Notes: generated from the letters alone by a model not told the origin. A DNA stretch of 64,000 bases from Conus ventricosus (GCA_018398815.1 CM031607.1:88320997-88384996); one strand, 5' to 3'. Numbered from the stretch's first letter, positions 1-11,021 are shown. Numbers and translations are program-made.

Positions 1-381
1 TTTTGTTTTGGCTGTGTTCACTAGCAACGATTTCCATTTATGCCTGCAGTTGTTTACTATTTCTGTTTTGGTGTTTAAAGTTGCTAAGTATGGTTTGCAT
101 AGTATTAACCATTTTTCAGTTAAACATAGGTTGCACCTTTTTGAAACATTGCTGTATGGTGATGCTCTTTTTATGATTTTCCAGGATATATTGTTGCTTG
201 TTTTTGCGTCTTTAAGTTTCCAGATATATTTGCTCAGTTCTGTTTGGTTTTTATATTTTTCTTTATTACATGACTGTTTGTGGTTTGCATATCTGGTTTT
301 GAAGTGGTTTTCAGTGATCCCTATGTATGTTTCTTTTTCATTTTCTGATGTCACAGTAGCCTGGTATACAATGTTGTTGTG
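1..381 (-). mobile_element. Penelope-like retroelement, 3' fragment cut at the window edge
   Basis: The minus strand encodes the start of a C-terminal GIY-YIG endonuclease domain. Right at the truncation point it reads NIVYQATV followed by ETYIGIT, the paired GIY and YIG strands. The stretch upstream of the (CA)-rich tail then matches the end of the three PLE units at 54.9-60.3 kb, which also carry a reverse transcriptase. In this family (RT followed by C-terminal GIY-YIG) the endonuclease nicks the target. The reading frame is shifted several times, so this is a dead copy. The element is 5'-truncated at 381 and its 3' end lies outside the window. Family assignment rests on domain order and similarity to the RT-bearing copies. 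Confidence 0.75.
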
Positions 382-441
382 GGCAGTGCCCACTAGACAA
401 TAAATGTCTTCACAACAACATTGTATACCAGGCTACTGTGA
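351..441. repeat. Perfect 31-bp inverted repeat at the truncated PLE end
   Basis: Bases 351-381 and 411-441 are exact reverse complements, separated by 29 nt. The spacer plus right arm is an inverted piece of the same PLE: unit 3 near 59.6 kb continues past this point in the normal orientation. The right arm therefore repeats, upside down, sequence just upstream of the truncation. This is the pattern expected from a 5' inversion during reverse transcription. Confidence 0.9.
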
Positions 442-447
442 CAATAG

Positions 448-479
<32 letters not shown>

Positions 480-1029
480 TCCCACCCCACCCCTCCCCAA
501 CTCCCTCTCTCTTTTCTTCCTTCCGTCCATCCCCCTCTACCTGGGCTCGTTTTGGGTGCAAACAACGTGATTGTCGCCCAGTGTTATGAGGCAGGTGTCA
601 ATAGTGATATTACTGTTGTTTAAGTGTCACAAAAAAAGAAAAAGAAAAAGCAGCAAACATTTTCGGGGAACAGACGTGGATTGATTCTCCGCACAGGGGA
701 GGGGACGGCGGGGGCAGGGGGAGGGGGGGGGGGGGGGGGGTAGGGGAGTGTTCCAATACCCTGGCGCCACGCGTACGCCGTTCACGCCACCACCCCCTCT
801 ACCCCCCACCACCACCACCCAAACCAACCTCACCCTACTACCCTCCACGCTGTTTTCTAGGCTCTGGCTTTCCCTCCCTCAGGCAATGAAGTTATGTCAA
901 GTAGCAGGTGCGAGGCAAACTGAGAACAGACACTCAGTGCTTGTGGACTGTCCCTAAAGCTATTGTCACTCACTTCAAAGACACCGTCTGAGGGGTACTC
1001 CCCCCCCCTCCCCCCACCGCCAACTTGCT

Positions 1030-1066
<37 letters not shown>

Positions 1067-1353
1067 CTCCTCATACATTTTCTCCACTTCTATCTATCTC
1101 CCCACCCCCCTCCACCCCACCGGACACCCCCCCCCCTACACACACACACACACTTCTACCTCGGCTCCCTTTCATCCCTGCTCGCTGTTCTCCTTCAGCT
1201 TAAAGTTAACAAACTATTGTTGCAGGGCCCTAAGTGTCATGACGAAGGGCTGTCCACTTGACGAGATTGGACAGGGACAAGCCTTTCCCTTCATCAACAC
1301 CCCGTTCACTGGTGACATAGAGCCAGTATCACCACCGATCCACCTATGCACTC

Positions 1354-1389
<36 letters not shown>

Positions 1390-2110
1390 ATCCCATCTCG
1401 ACAGACAACAGAGTCAGTATCAACAACAAGAAGAGCCTCGGGGGCATGTTTTGGATCGAGGAAGTACTGAACTCCCCCTCCCTCGCCAGTTTGGACTTTA
1501 CCCCCCCCTCCCCTGCCCCCCCCCCCCCCCCTCCACCTCCTTCTCCCCCATCCGGATATCGGCCCGGCGGCACACCTTTTCACAGTGGTACTACAACAGT
1601 CAAGGTGCTGATTGTTCTTTTCGGGTTGAGTCATTCTGTCAACCTCAGGTGAAGAGGGGTAGGACTGTCTTAGACTATTGCCATTCTCACGAGGTCCATG
1701 GATCAAAAGACGATGGCGCCGGGGAGTCTGCCTTGGAAACAACGAGTCGTGGTCATAAAAGTGTCAGGTCCAGGTGGCCATTACATCAGTAGCGTCAACG
1801 TGTCTGCTGCACCGACCATCAAGAGATGCCCCTTTACCCGGGTGGGAGCAGATAGGGAGCACGACAATCACAGTCACGCTTCACTTGTAGGCGTGGGACA
1901 ATGACGTGGGGAATGTTAATGATCTTGACGAAAATTTAAAAAAAAAACAAGGCCGGTGGAGACTTCAACCAGGTGACGGCCCTGATGTGGCCCTTTGTAG
2001 TCGGTCAGGCTGTAAGCAGCATTATGTATATATATATCATCCTCTCCCTGCATCGAAAATGAAGTAAACTGTACAGGCGCTGGCTGCTTTATTTCTAACA
2101 TCCTAGGAAT
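442..2110. other. Gene-free, low-complexity stretch
   Basis: Contains (CT)n at 448-472, poly(G) at 723-740, (CA)n at 1034-1062 and 1138-1152, poly(C) at 1355-1386 and 1519-1531, and a short (AT)n at 2026-2036. Proline- or glycine-rich frames here are translations of these tracts. I recognise no gene or element. Confidence 0.8.
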
Positions 2111-2410
2111 GGTGAGGTTTATGTTTGATTAGCTTGAGATTCTTGAAGACAATCGAAAAGATTCAGAAGAGAGCAGCACGGTTCGTAACAGGGAACCACA
2201 TCAGAGAAAAGGGGAATACGAGGACGAACATGAGGAAATTAGAATGGAAACCCTTAGAAGAGAGAAGAGCTTTTATCAAACTTAACATCTTCTTCAAAGG
2301 CAGAGCTAAACTGATTGATATTCCAATGGAACAACTAGTATTGAATAAAATGAGCACCAGGAGTGGCAGTCAATGTTATACCATACCTGCATCAAATATT
2401 GACAGCCACT
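2111..2410 (+). pseudogene. Non-LTR retrotransposon (LINE) RT C-terminus, part 1
   Basis: The frame from 2125 reads IEKIQKRAARFVTGN, then KLEWKPLEERR and IKLNIFFKG. This is the conserved thumb/C-terminal region of CR1/Jockey-type LINE reverse transcriptases. The 5' end is truncated near 2110, as is usual for LINE copies. The coding sequence is interrupted at 2410 by a SINE and resumes at 3272 with the family's terminal WNSLP motif. The two halves were therefore one insertion before the SINE arrived. Confidence 0.8.
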
Positions 2411-3271
2411 GACCAGCCGCCGTGGCGAAGTGGTTAACGTCGCGGACTCCCGGCTGGGAGGTCGTGGGTTCGAATCCCATCAGAAGTCATGTGGGTTTTT
2501 TCTGCCCCGACCGGCTCCTACCCAGAGTTGAGTTTGCTGCGGACTCAGTTGGGAAGACTGGGACCACACAGTCGAGTTTCATCCACTTAATGGATGCGTT
2601 TCTGAGAGTGTTGCTCAAATTTCATGACCAACACTGCAGGTGCCTGTATCTCTCGGGCCTGGTTGACGCCGGGATATATTATGAAAGGAAGCGTAGAGTA
2701 CAGCCCTGTCATGTAGTCTCAGACCGAAACGGAAATCCGTAGCATCATCTTAATCATCCTCATTCTCATCGATCAGCATAAAAAAAAAGTCTCAAATTCT
2801 GTGGCCCTTCATGCCCTGCTCTCATGGTGACCTCAATTTCGATGTCCTCTCCACGTCTGTGACCTTGGTTTGGTTCCGTCGAGGTCACCGGTATCGCGAG
2901 TCCATGGGGGCTGTCGTTGGACGGACGTGGTGGCGCCCTCCGGAGGGAGAGCTCACTCACGCCGGCTCCGCGACTAAGCAATTATTGTCGTCAGTAGGGG
3001 GCTTAGTAGGTGGTGTCCTGCGTATGTTAGATCAGAACAGGCGCCACTGAACACCACCGAAGTGACTCGGCAGCAGTGCAGTGTCTCCTCCGGTGGGTTG
3101 CCTCTTGACGACTTGACATTGACTGCTTCCTGTGGATTGCCGGTGCCGGGGCTGCGGCGGAGCCGACCGGGCTGTGGCTGTGGACGGGGTGTCGGAATGA
3201 GCGGCGTGGGTGCACTGCCTCTGAGGTGGCGCAGAGAGTGGGACAGCAAAAAAAAAAAAAAAAAAAAATAC
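2411..3271 (+). mobile_element. Long composite tRNA-headed SINE, copy A
   Basis: The 5' end is tRNA-like, with an A box at 2423-2433 and a B box at 2467-2477. About 800 bp of non-coding body follow, ending in poly(A) at 3248-3269. An internal A-run at about 2780-2789 splits the body into two modules, each ending in A's. Flanks carry an 11-bp target duplication with one mismatch (2400-2410 and 3272-3282) inside a LINE. Copies B (5900-6743) and C (49652-50436) share both modules. At about 860 bp it is much longer than typical SINEs. It has no coding capacity and must borrow a LINE machinery (inference). Confidence 0.85.
2423..2477 (+). promoter_or_regulatory. RNA polymerase III A and B boxes of SINE copy A
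   Basis: TGGCGAAGTGG at 2423-2433 and GGTTCGAATCC at 2467-2477 match tRNA-type internal promoter boxes. Their 33-bp gap is normal for a tRNA head. The sequence does not fold into a clean tRNA with a closing acceptor stem, so it is a SINE promoter rather than a tRNA gene. Confidence 0.8.
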
Positions 3272-3420
3272 TGACGGCCACTTACATTCATTTTATCCTA
3301 GTTCTGTACGGCTGTGGAACTCACTGCCGGGTGCCATCAAGATTGCCACAAATGCAGTCTCATTTAAAAAACAAATTGATACGACAGTTTTGAGATCTGC
3401 ATATTGACGATTTTCTTTTT
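3272..3420 (+). pseudogene. LINE RT C-terminus, part 2
   Basis: Continues the LINE interrupted at 2410. The frame reads FYPSSVRLWNSLPGAI then SFKKQID, the typical LINE terminal motif (RLWNSLP followed by FK). Further 3' sequence is split again by the Tc1 element at 3546. The probable LINE 3' tail, a GAA-rich end, lies beyond Tc1 at about 5140-5160. Confidence 0.8.
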
Positions 3421-3545
3421 AACTTCCCCAGATATTTTGCTGTTACCTGGGCCTGAATTTGGCCATTGCTTTTAACTTCTTGAATATCGAGTGCGACCCC
3501 TTGTTGCCAAATTTGCTCCAGGGGCCAACAGTCTGAGTCGCACTA

Positions 3546-3573
3546 TACTGTTCAAAAAAAGAAACGCAAAATG
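3546..3573 (+). repeat. Tc1 left terminal inverted repeat
   Basis: 28 bp, identical to the reverse complement of 5038-5065. It begins TACTGTTC directly after the TA target dinucleotide. Confidence 0.95.
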
Positions 3574-3807
3574 AAATTTTGCCACCTGGGGTGGACCATA
3601 CAGTTGAGAACACGCCAAAAACCGGCCCTGATGTATGTCTTGAACGTCGACGTGCTAGGATAACATTGATTCCGGTTGTCACTATGTGCACGTGCGTGTT
3701 GTGGGCCAGGTGCGACAGTGCAAACATTGGGTTGTGCTTCTGTTGTTTCGCCTGCAAAGCATGCCCAACTCAGTGGTGAACACACACACACCATGGTCAT
3801 AGTGCAG

Positions 3808-3815
3808 TATAAAAG
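3808..3815 (+). promoter_or_regulatory. Putative TATA box of the transposase gene
   Basis: TATAAAAG lies 46 bp upstream of the chosen ATG at 3862, inside the element. Its position fits a short 5' leader. No experimental support. Confidence 0.55.
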
Positions 3816-3861
3816 CCGGGTCATTTTGGCAACCGGCAGGCACACCGTACCAAAAAACAGC

Positions 3862-4872
3862 ATGCCACGTTTGAGCCCAGCAGAGAGAGAAAACGCCCTG
3901 GGTCGTTTGCAAGTTGGTCAGAGTGCAACTGATGTGGCCCATGCTTTGAATGTCTCCCCCAGTACCATATGCCGACTTTGGACTCGCTTCCAGAGGACAG
4001 GGTCATCAGCTGATGCCCCGAGGTCAGGCCGACCTCATATCACAACGCCAGCCCAGGACCGCTTTATACGGCTAAGACATCTCCGCAATCGCTTCCTGCC
4101 GGCCTCGTCCACTGTCCAGGCATGCGCTGGTGTCCGTCGCATCTCCGACCAGACTGTCCGGAACAGGCTGCATGCTGCTGGGCTGAGGGCTTACAGGCCC
4201 CTACGTGGCAACGTAATGACGGGGCGCCATCGACATACCAGACTGCAATGGGCTACGCAACACAGACACTGGACACTGAGGAACCATTGGCGACACGTCT
4301 GGTTCTCGGATGAGTCACAGTTTCTGCTGCAGCGCCATGACAGGAGGCGAAGGGTTTACCGCCGGGTTAATGAACGCAACCAGCAGAACTGCGTCGACGA
4401 GGCACCTCCGCATGGTGGCGGCAATGTCATGGTATGGGGGGCCATCAGCAACACAGGCAGGAGCCAGCTGGTGCGCGTGGAAGGTCACCTGACAGCCCAG
4501 CAGTACGTCCAGGTCATTGTTCAGCCACACGTCCTGCCTCTAATGGCCACTCCCAGGGCCGTGTTCCAGCAGGACAACGCCAGGCCCCACACAGCACGCC
4601 TGACCACAGCCTTCTTTACCGCCAACAACATCAACACCCTGGCCTGGCCCTCTCTTTCCCCGGATTTGAATCCTATTGAGCACGTTTGGGACGTTTTGGA
4701 CAGACGCCTGAGAGTGAGGGCCAACGCCCCAGCGACTCCAAATGAACTGTTCCGGGCATTGCAGGCCGAGTGGGCGGCCATCCCACAGCAGACAATCAGG
4801 AACATTATTGCTTCATTGCCCCGCAGATGCCAGGCTACCATTGCAGCCAGAGGGGGTCACACCCGTTACTGA
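3862..4872 (+). CDS. Tc1/mariner transposase, 336 aa
   Basis: Cut-and-paste transposase acting on the 28-bp terminal repeats. The N-terminus (MPRLSPAERENALGRL) leads into paired helix-turn-helix domains with the Tc1 hallmark PRSGRP around residues 60-65. The catalytic core shows three acidic residues: WFSDES, QQDNARPH and SPDLNPIEH. There are 34 residues between the second D and the E, so it is DD34E, the Tc1 type. I chose the ATG at 3862 because it gives the usual family length of about 340 and follows the TATA box; the frame stays open further upstream to 3676, but that part is not conserved domain sequence. No stop or frameshift is present, in contrast to almost every other element in this window. 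Confidence 0.95.
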   Translation: MPRLSPAERENALGRLQVGQSATDVAHALNVSPSTICRLWTRFQRTGSSADAPRSGRPHITTPAQDRFIRLRHLRNRFLPASSTVQACAGVRRISDQTVRNRLHAAGLRAYRPLRGNVMTGRHRHTRLQWATQHRHWTLRNHWRHVWFSDESQFLLQRHDRRRRVYRRVNERNQQNCVDEAPPHGGGNVMVWGAISNTGRSQLVRVEGHLTAQQYVQVIVQPHVLPLMATPRAVFQQDNARPHTARLTTAFFTANNINTLAWPSLSPDLNPIEHVWDVLDRRLRVRANAPATPNELFRALQAEWAAIPQQTIRNIIASLPRRCQATIAARGGHTRY

Positions 4873-5007
4873 CTTTGGAAGCGGCCTGCCGATTTCCCTG
4901 AGGGTCTGGGGCTGGTTCTTTACCACAGCATTGCAGGGGAGACTTCTGTCCTACTGATGACCTGTTTTTGTCATTTTCACATTAAACGTGTTGTCACACT
5001 GAGCTTC

Positions 5008-5013
5008 AATAAA
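5008..5013 (+). promoter_or_regulatory. Polyadenylation signal of the Tc1 transposase
   Basis: AATAAA lies 136 bp after the transposase stop and 25 bp before the right terminal repeat. It is the only such signal between the stop and the element end. Confidence 0.6.
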
Positions 5014-5037
5014 TTGTGTTTCAAATCGGCAGCTTGG

Positions 5038-5065
5038 CATTTTGCGTTTCTTTTTTTGAACAGTA
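5038..5065 (-). repeat. Tc1 right terminal inverted repeat
   Basis: Perfect reverse complement of 3546-3573, ending in GAACAGTA followed by the TA duplication. Confidence 0.95.
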
Positions 5066-5067
5066 TA

Positions 5068-5163
5068 TTTTACGTTATTTTATTTTACTTTTTAACATGC
5101 GCGCTGGTGACCTACTCGTTTTTGAGTGAACCAGTATTTTAGGAAGAAGAAGAAGAAGAAATT
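5068..5163 (+). repeat. Probable LINE 3' end with GAA-rich tail
   Basis: Resumes after the Tc1 target duplication and ends in a run of GAA triplets at 5140-5160. Short triplet tails are usual at LINE 3' ends. I take this as the end of the LINE whose RT ends are at 2111-2410 and 3272-3420. Confidence 0.45.
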
Positions 5164-5885
5164 CATTGTTTCACAGATTCAAATTTGTATAGCTTCTTTT
5201 ATTTCACACACACACACACACACACATACACACACGCACACACACACACACATGTAGGGGTAGGGAGGGAGGGTCCACATGATGACTGGTCTAGTACACA
5301 GTCCAGAACAGGGCCAAGACACGTGATTGGAGGGGGGGGGGGGGGGGGGGTTCTATCTGCCTACGTGTATGTTTGTATATATGCAAATAGGAGTCAGAGG
5401 TGTAAAACAAAGTGCATATGTCTGTCCGTCTATCTATCTGGGTGTATGCATGTTTGTATGTTTGCATATAGAACAATCAGAGGTGTAAATCAAAGCGTAA
5501 ACTATTTCGTCTCTGATCCAGTTTCTATTACAAAAAAAAAAAAAAAAAAAAAAAAAAAGAAGAATAAAACGAGCTCATTTTCAATGCACAATGTCAACGT
5601 TGTTTTTAACAATTAAATGTGTTCTCTATGGGAACCATCATTCACCCCCCCCCCCCCCCCCCCCCCCATTATAGTGACTGGTCAACAATGATGATGAATG
5701 GTCGGGATTTGAACGCGCTGATCTCAGCTGTCCCACCATCGACTGTTGAGCGGTAACCCATCTTTCCTTTTTTACGTCATATGATAATGACATCTGCTTT
5801 GTGAATGGGCGTGTTGGCTAATACATATACTGCACTGTCCGATACACATTAACTATGTGTGTGTGTATGTGTGTGTGTTCATCTG
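5164..5885. other. Simple-repeat stretch without genes
   Basis: Holds (CA)n at 5205-5252, poly(G) at 5332-5350, poly(A) at 5532-5558 and poly(C) at 5645-5667. No coding or structural signal seen otherwise. Confidence 0.8.
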
Positions 5886-5899
5886 GCGGCTCAGAATTT

Positions 5900-6743
5900 T
5901 TTTCTTTTTTTTTTTTCCTTTTTTTTTTTTTTGCTGTCCCAACCTCTGCGCCACCTCAGAGGCAGTGCACCCACGCCGCTCATTCCGACACCCCGTCCAC
6001 AGCCACAGCCCAGTCGGCCCCGCCGCAGTCCCGGCACCGGCAATCTACAGGGAAGTCAATGTCAAGTCATCAAGAGGCAACGCACCGGAGGAGACACTGC
6101 ACTGCTGCCGAGTCACTTCGGTGGTGTTCAGTGGCGCCTGTTCTGATCTAACATACGCAGGACACCACTACTAAGCCCCCTACTGACGACAATAATTACT
6201 TAGTCGCGGAGCCGGCGTGAGTGAGCTCTCCCTCCGGAGGGCGCCATCACGTCCGTCCAACGAGAGCCCCCATGGACTCGCCAATACTGGTGACCCCGAC
6301 GGAACCAAACCAAGGCCACAGACGTGGAGAGGATTCGATCGAAGCTGAGGTCACCATGAAAGCAGGGCATGAAGGGCCACAGAATTTGAGACATCTTTTT
6401 TTATGCTGATCGATGAGAATGAGGATGATTAAGATAATGCTACGGATTTCCATTTTGGTCTGAGACTACATGACAGGGCTGTACTTCCTTTCATAATATA
6501 TCCCGGCGTCAACCAGGCCCGAGAGATACAGGCACCTGCAGTGCTGGTCAAGACATTTGAGCAACACTCTCAGAAACGCATCCATTAAGTGAATGAAACT
6601 CGACTGTGTGGTCCCAGTCTTCCCAACTGAGTCCGCAGCAAACTCAACTCTGGGTAGGAGCCGGTCGCGGCAGAAAAACCCACATGACTCTGATGGGATT
6701 CGAACCCACGACCTCCCAGCCGGGAGTTCGCGACGCTAACCAT
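5900..6743 (-). mobile_element. Long composite tRNA-headed SINE, copy B
   Basis: Same two-module element as copy A but on the minus strand. The A-tail appears as T-runs at about 5896-5932 and the internal A-run as T's near 6392. The B box (GGTTCGAATCC on the minus strand) is kept near 6700. The head starts inside the A box, so it is slightly 5'-truncated. A perfect 14-bp target duplication, GCGGCTCAGAATTT, flanks it at 5886-5899 and 6744-6757. That fixes both ends and shows the two modules moved as one unit. Confidence 0.9.
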
Positions 6744-6757
6744 GCGGCTCAGAATTT

Positions 6758-6774
6758 CCGCTCCCCTACCCCCC

Positions 6775-6813
<39 letters not shown>

Positions 6814-7175
6814 GATCACCTTTGTACAGGTATTATACTTTGAAACCTTCCATGATGTGTATGTCTTGGTGAGGTTTTCATGCAATGTTACCTCCATCGT
6901 TGAACCGGGGTTAAATTGTGGTCCAAATAATACGTTCGATGTCGCTTATAGTCCTACGTACGGCGGCGGGGTTTATGCACAAGGGATAAAAAAAAAAAGA
7001 ATTCTGTATGGGGATAACAAGAGAAGAGAGGAGAGGAGTAGACGGGGAATGAACGAGTGGATACACCATCTTCCACTTCAACACCAGCCTTTTGGTTTCC
7101 TTTTACTTGTGTTGCAATTCATAGTTGAACCAACGGACCTAGACTATCTGGTCTGAACGACGTATTAGGACATAA
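6758..7175. other. Intergenic stretch with (CT)n
   Basis: (CT)n at about 6779-6808. The open frame 6812-7156 has no recognisable domain. Nothing further supported. Confidence 0.6.
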
Positions 7176-8041
7176 ATAATGATGATGCAGAACCAATTCT
7201 TTACAATGAACATATCAAAATAGGAAATAAACTGATAAAACACAAAAACTGGAACAACAGAAATGTATTTAGAGTATCTGATTTTTCAAAGCCAATGGAG
7301 ATTCACTATCCCATGAGGATTTCAGAACAAAGTATAACATTGAAATAGATTTCCTATCTTATGGTGGATGCATATTATCCATTAAAAAATACATCAGAGA
7401 ACAAGGGTTTGAGAATGAGATAAAAGATAACATTGAAGCAGAAGTCAACACAGCACTAAAGAAAATTTATTCTGTAGATAAAGGTTCCAAAACTTATTAC
7501 AGAGTTATAGTAAAAGATAGCTGGGAACCAAACTGTTGTGCAAAAATGGACGGAGAAGCTAAATCGGCAGATACCTTGGAAGAAATGCTTTAGAAAAATG
7601 CATCAAATTAAGGATATAAGCTAAAATGGATGCAAATAAGAAAGTGCATCGAATAATTGCAACGAATGTAGCTCTAAAAGAAATGGGAATAGTAGAAAGT
7701 TATAACTGTAGTTTCTGTGAAGAGGAAAAAGACAGCATCGAACATGTGTTCTGGAGATGCATACATGTCAATGAATTCTGGAAATCATTGCAAGAATTAA
7801 TAAAAAGAAAGTGTTTAACAGCGAATAATCTGTCTCTGACTGAAAACACTATACTATTTGGAGCAGATGACAATTCCACAACTGATACAACATTCGATCT
7901 TATAATTCTGATAGCCAAACACTACATTTTTAGCTGTAAAATAAACAAATGTAAGCCTTCATTAACAGTATTTCTAAAAATACTAAAGAGAAGATATAAT
8001 CTTGAAAAATACATAGCAACTGTACAACTGATCTGCTAAAA
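7176..8041 (+). pseudogene. LINE reverse transcriptase C-terminus with zinc-binding (zf-RVT) end
   Basis: Three frames join to give the region after the RT domain. EPILYNEHIKIGNK and KNWNNRNVFRVSDF sit around 7190-7290. NGDSLSHEDFRTKYNIEIDF follows in another frame, and a zinc-binding end CSFC...HVFWRC...FW lies at 7706-7780. This layout matches the C-terminus of L1/Tx1-type LINEs. There are at least two frameshifts, and the 5' part including the RT core is absent. A related fragment lies at 41030-41443. Confidence 0.75.
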
Positions 8042-8944
8042 TTTAACACTAACTGGATTAATTATGAAGTATTATTTGAAAATGAAAAACAAAATCATAA
8101 GTTACCTGGATTTAACATATGCATATGTATGTGTATCATTAAATCAAAAAAGGAGAGAGTGGGGGTGGGGGGGGGGTGGGGAGGGGAGGGGTGTAAGCGG
8201 AGTGAGCGGGTGCGTTTGTTTGCCATTATGTGCTTGTAGTTTGTAAGAACACAGAGGATTGTGCTTAGTGATTTTTGTTTGTTTGTGTATGTGTTTGTAT
8301 ATCCAACAAAAAGAAAACAACCTTTCCTCGGAAATACATTGGAACTCGCACTCAAATCCATTCAAACCGAAAAAAAAAACTCATTTCTAATATGTTTCAC
8401 TGATTATTTACTACAATATTGTCAAACATGTACAATATGATTAATAACACACAAACATGTGGTAATTTACATCCGGAAATGTACAGCAAAAAGAAAGATC
8501 ATGTTGATGAAAGAATGAAGAGAGAAAGAAGGAACTGTAAATGGAAGACGGAATGAGGAAAGAAATTTAAAAAATAAAATAAAATAATGATGATCAAAAG
8601 CATGAGGTATCATTAGGAATATATGTATTATATACAAATAAAAAACATAATCAGTCAACATGGGGAATAGTTTCATGAAGCGCATTCAACAAATATTCAA
8701 AGCATGGAAAGAGATCAAACATTAATAAGGCACAAATCATTCATTCGAGTTAAACCAAGACAAGTATCAAATGTTCATAATGAAATTGTGAACTCATAAC
8801 ATTAAAACAACAGGCCTCGGCTTCAATGAATATTTTAATTAAGTCCCTGCAACACACACACACATTACCAAAGTTTAGGTGCAAGGATCTAACAAAAAAA
8901 ATACACAAAGGGTCTCCCCGTTGCGAACGGTAGGAGGTCACAAC
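8042..8944. other. A+T-rich stretch upstream of the YqaJ-family gene
   Basis: G-rich tract at 8159-8190 and a short CA run near 8852-8862. No upstream exon of the following gene is recognised, although one may exist. Confidence 0.55.
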
Positions 8945-9409
8945 ATGTCTTTGCAAACCAGTCATATCCAAATCTTAACATTAGTAAATGAAACTCTTGG
9001 GCTGTGTCGAGGTCGAAATGTAACAAAGAGTTACTTCCCTTCCTTGGGGTTTCCGACTTGGTCGACATGGACGCCACAGTGCAAAAATAACGCAACTTCT
9101 GCCTTGAGATACGCTCAAAAGCTTAATCCAAATGAAAAAAAAAGATACTATTCAAAAATTCTGGACATCGATGGAGTTGATCCATACGAAATCCCAAGGC
9201 AATCGTGGTCTGCGCACCCAGACGACCTTCCTGCAGTGACCTACATTAGCATCGTTAATTATTTTGTTTTCGGTACGAGCGCGTACACTACGGAAGAATT
9301 CAAAGCCTACAAAAGTCTGAAGGCGTACAGACTGTTCATTTCTGGCTGGGTTCGTGATATCTGGACCTACAGACCGGATGGATGCCAGAACATTGTCGTC
9401 TCAGCAAAG
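8945..9409 (+). CDS. YqaJ-family gene, exon 1
   Basis: First in-frame ATG at 8945 (MSLQTSH). The frame is open from 8879 but only through non-ATG codons, so an earlier exon is possible. Conserved block from about 9100 to 9405, ending SAK, then GTATGT donor. Confidence 0.75.
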
Positions 9410-9472
9410 GTATGTTTCATTAATTTGTTCTCAGTCAGTTAGTACATAGATCTGTGTGGTGTGCCTACATGC

Positions 9473-9537
<65 letters not shown>

Positions 9538-9620
9538 TGCGTGTGCGTGCGTGCGTGCATCTGTGTATGTGTACATACGTGTGTGCCTGTGCTGCCTGAG
9601 TCAGTGTGTGTGTATGTGTA

Positions 9621-9672
<52 letters not shown>

Positions 9673-10597
9673 CTTGCAAGTTTGCAAATGCATGTGTTGT
9701 AATACAGCTGGTGTTGTTATGACTACTTTTGATCTGATTAATAAAGCTCATGATTGTGTTATGTAGACTGTCTAATATTGCACATATGAGCACCTAAAGC
9801 ACAGATATATTCACATACACATGCACCTTTTGTCATTCTCCACCCTCTACAACATATGACATACATGATGTATATGTGCACAGTACACATTTGATGCGAT
9901 CTGTACAGACACATCAAACATATATCAAGAGAGGTCTAAGAATTCACACACATATGCTTTTGGACTTTGAAATGTGAACTTTAATTAATCCTTTCGCCCA
10001 TCTGGGGTATGCAGGATGTCAAAAAACATAAATAACCAATGATTCCTAACAAGTTGAACACACACACACACACACACACACACACCCAAATATATATTTA
10101 CATGAAATAATGAGATATAATAATACATTTCTAACATTAAACAGATTTCCATCTAAATTTCCTATCGTTTATTTGAACATTGAACATGACAATCATTGGA
10201 AACTGAAAAAAAAGTGTTACTCACTGAAATGATTTGCCAGCCAGTTTTGTTCATTCTAATTTATGACAGTTTTTCTTTCATTGTTCAAGCATTTACCAAT
10301 GCAATAAAAGGGAACTAAGCTGGCTTAAATGAATGCATTGAACTTTTGAATACAACTTGCATATTTTGCGATGAAGTAATGATGTTTTCAGAAACTCTGA
10401 AAATGTAAATTTGGAATGGATCTGTATGACTTGCATTTAAGTGTGTAGTTGTTGTTACTTGTTAAGGTATTTTCAAACCTAACATGGTATATGTTGTAAT
10501 AATTTCACGTATTACAAATAACATAAAAATTTCATCAATATAACATTCCGATATAGTTGCAAGTTCTGTTTAGCAATACGTTTAGTTTACACACACG

Positions 10598-10653
<56 letters not shown>

Positions 10654-10929
10654 GAAATTTATACCTTGCACTCCAAAAGTCATAAATTGAGTAATTGATT
10701 CTTCCCGAATTTTGCAGAAACTGCATATGGCCGAATAACAATTTCAGTTTTAATTTTTTATACAAAAACGTTTTTCTGTTATTACATTCTTCATTTTCAT
10801 GGAACAAATGAAAAATTGTACTTGCATGACCAAAAATAAAAATCAATAATAATAATAATAATAATGAATATTTCTATAGCGCAAATCCTAAATTAGCTCT
10901 AAGCGCTTTACAATACTAGGTCTAACGAA

Positions 10930-11021
<92 letters not shown>

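Larger units (their letters stand above)
3546..5065 (+). mobile_element. Tc1-family DNA transposon, apparently full length
   Basis: This 1,520-bp element starts TACTGTTC and ends GAACAGTA. It is flanked by TA duplications at 3544-3545 and 5066-5067, with perfect 28-bp terminal inverted repeats. It carries one uninterrupted transposase frame, a TATA box and an AATAAA signal. It sits in the 3' part of a LINE. Perfect ends and an open frame suggest recent insertion; whether it is active cannot be told from one copy. Confidence 0.95.

Noticed and set aside
1344..1742. Glycine/proline-rich frames around poly(C)
   Set aside because: Caused by homopolymer C/G tracts in all frames.
2411..2490. tRNA gene at the SINE head
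   Set aside because: A and B boxes are present but there is no closing acceptor stem, and the same head recurs in two other SINE copies.
9454..9793. Open frames rich in CVCV or THTH
   Set aside because: They are translations of (GT)n/(CA)n microsatellites; the same happens at about ten other places.
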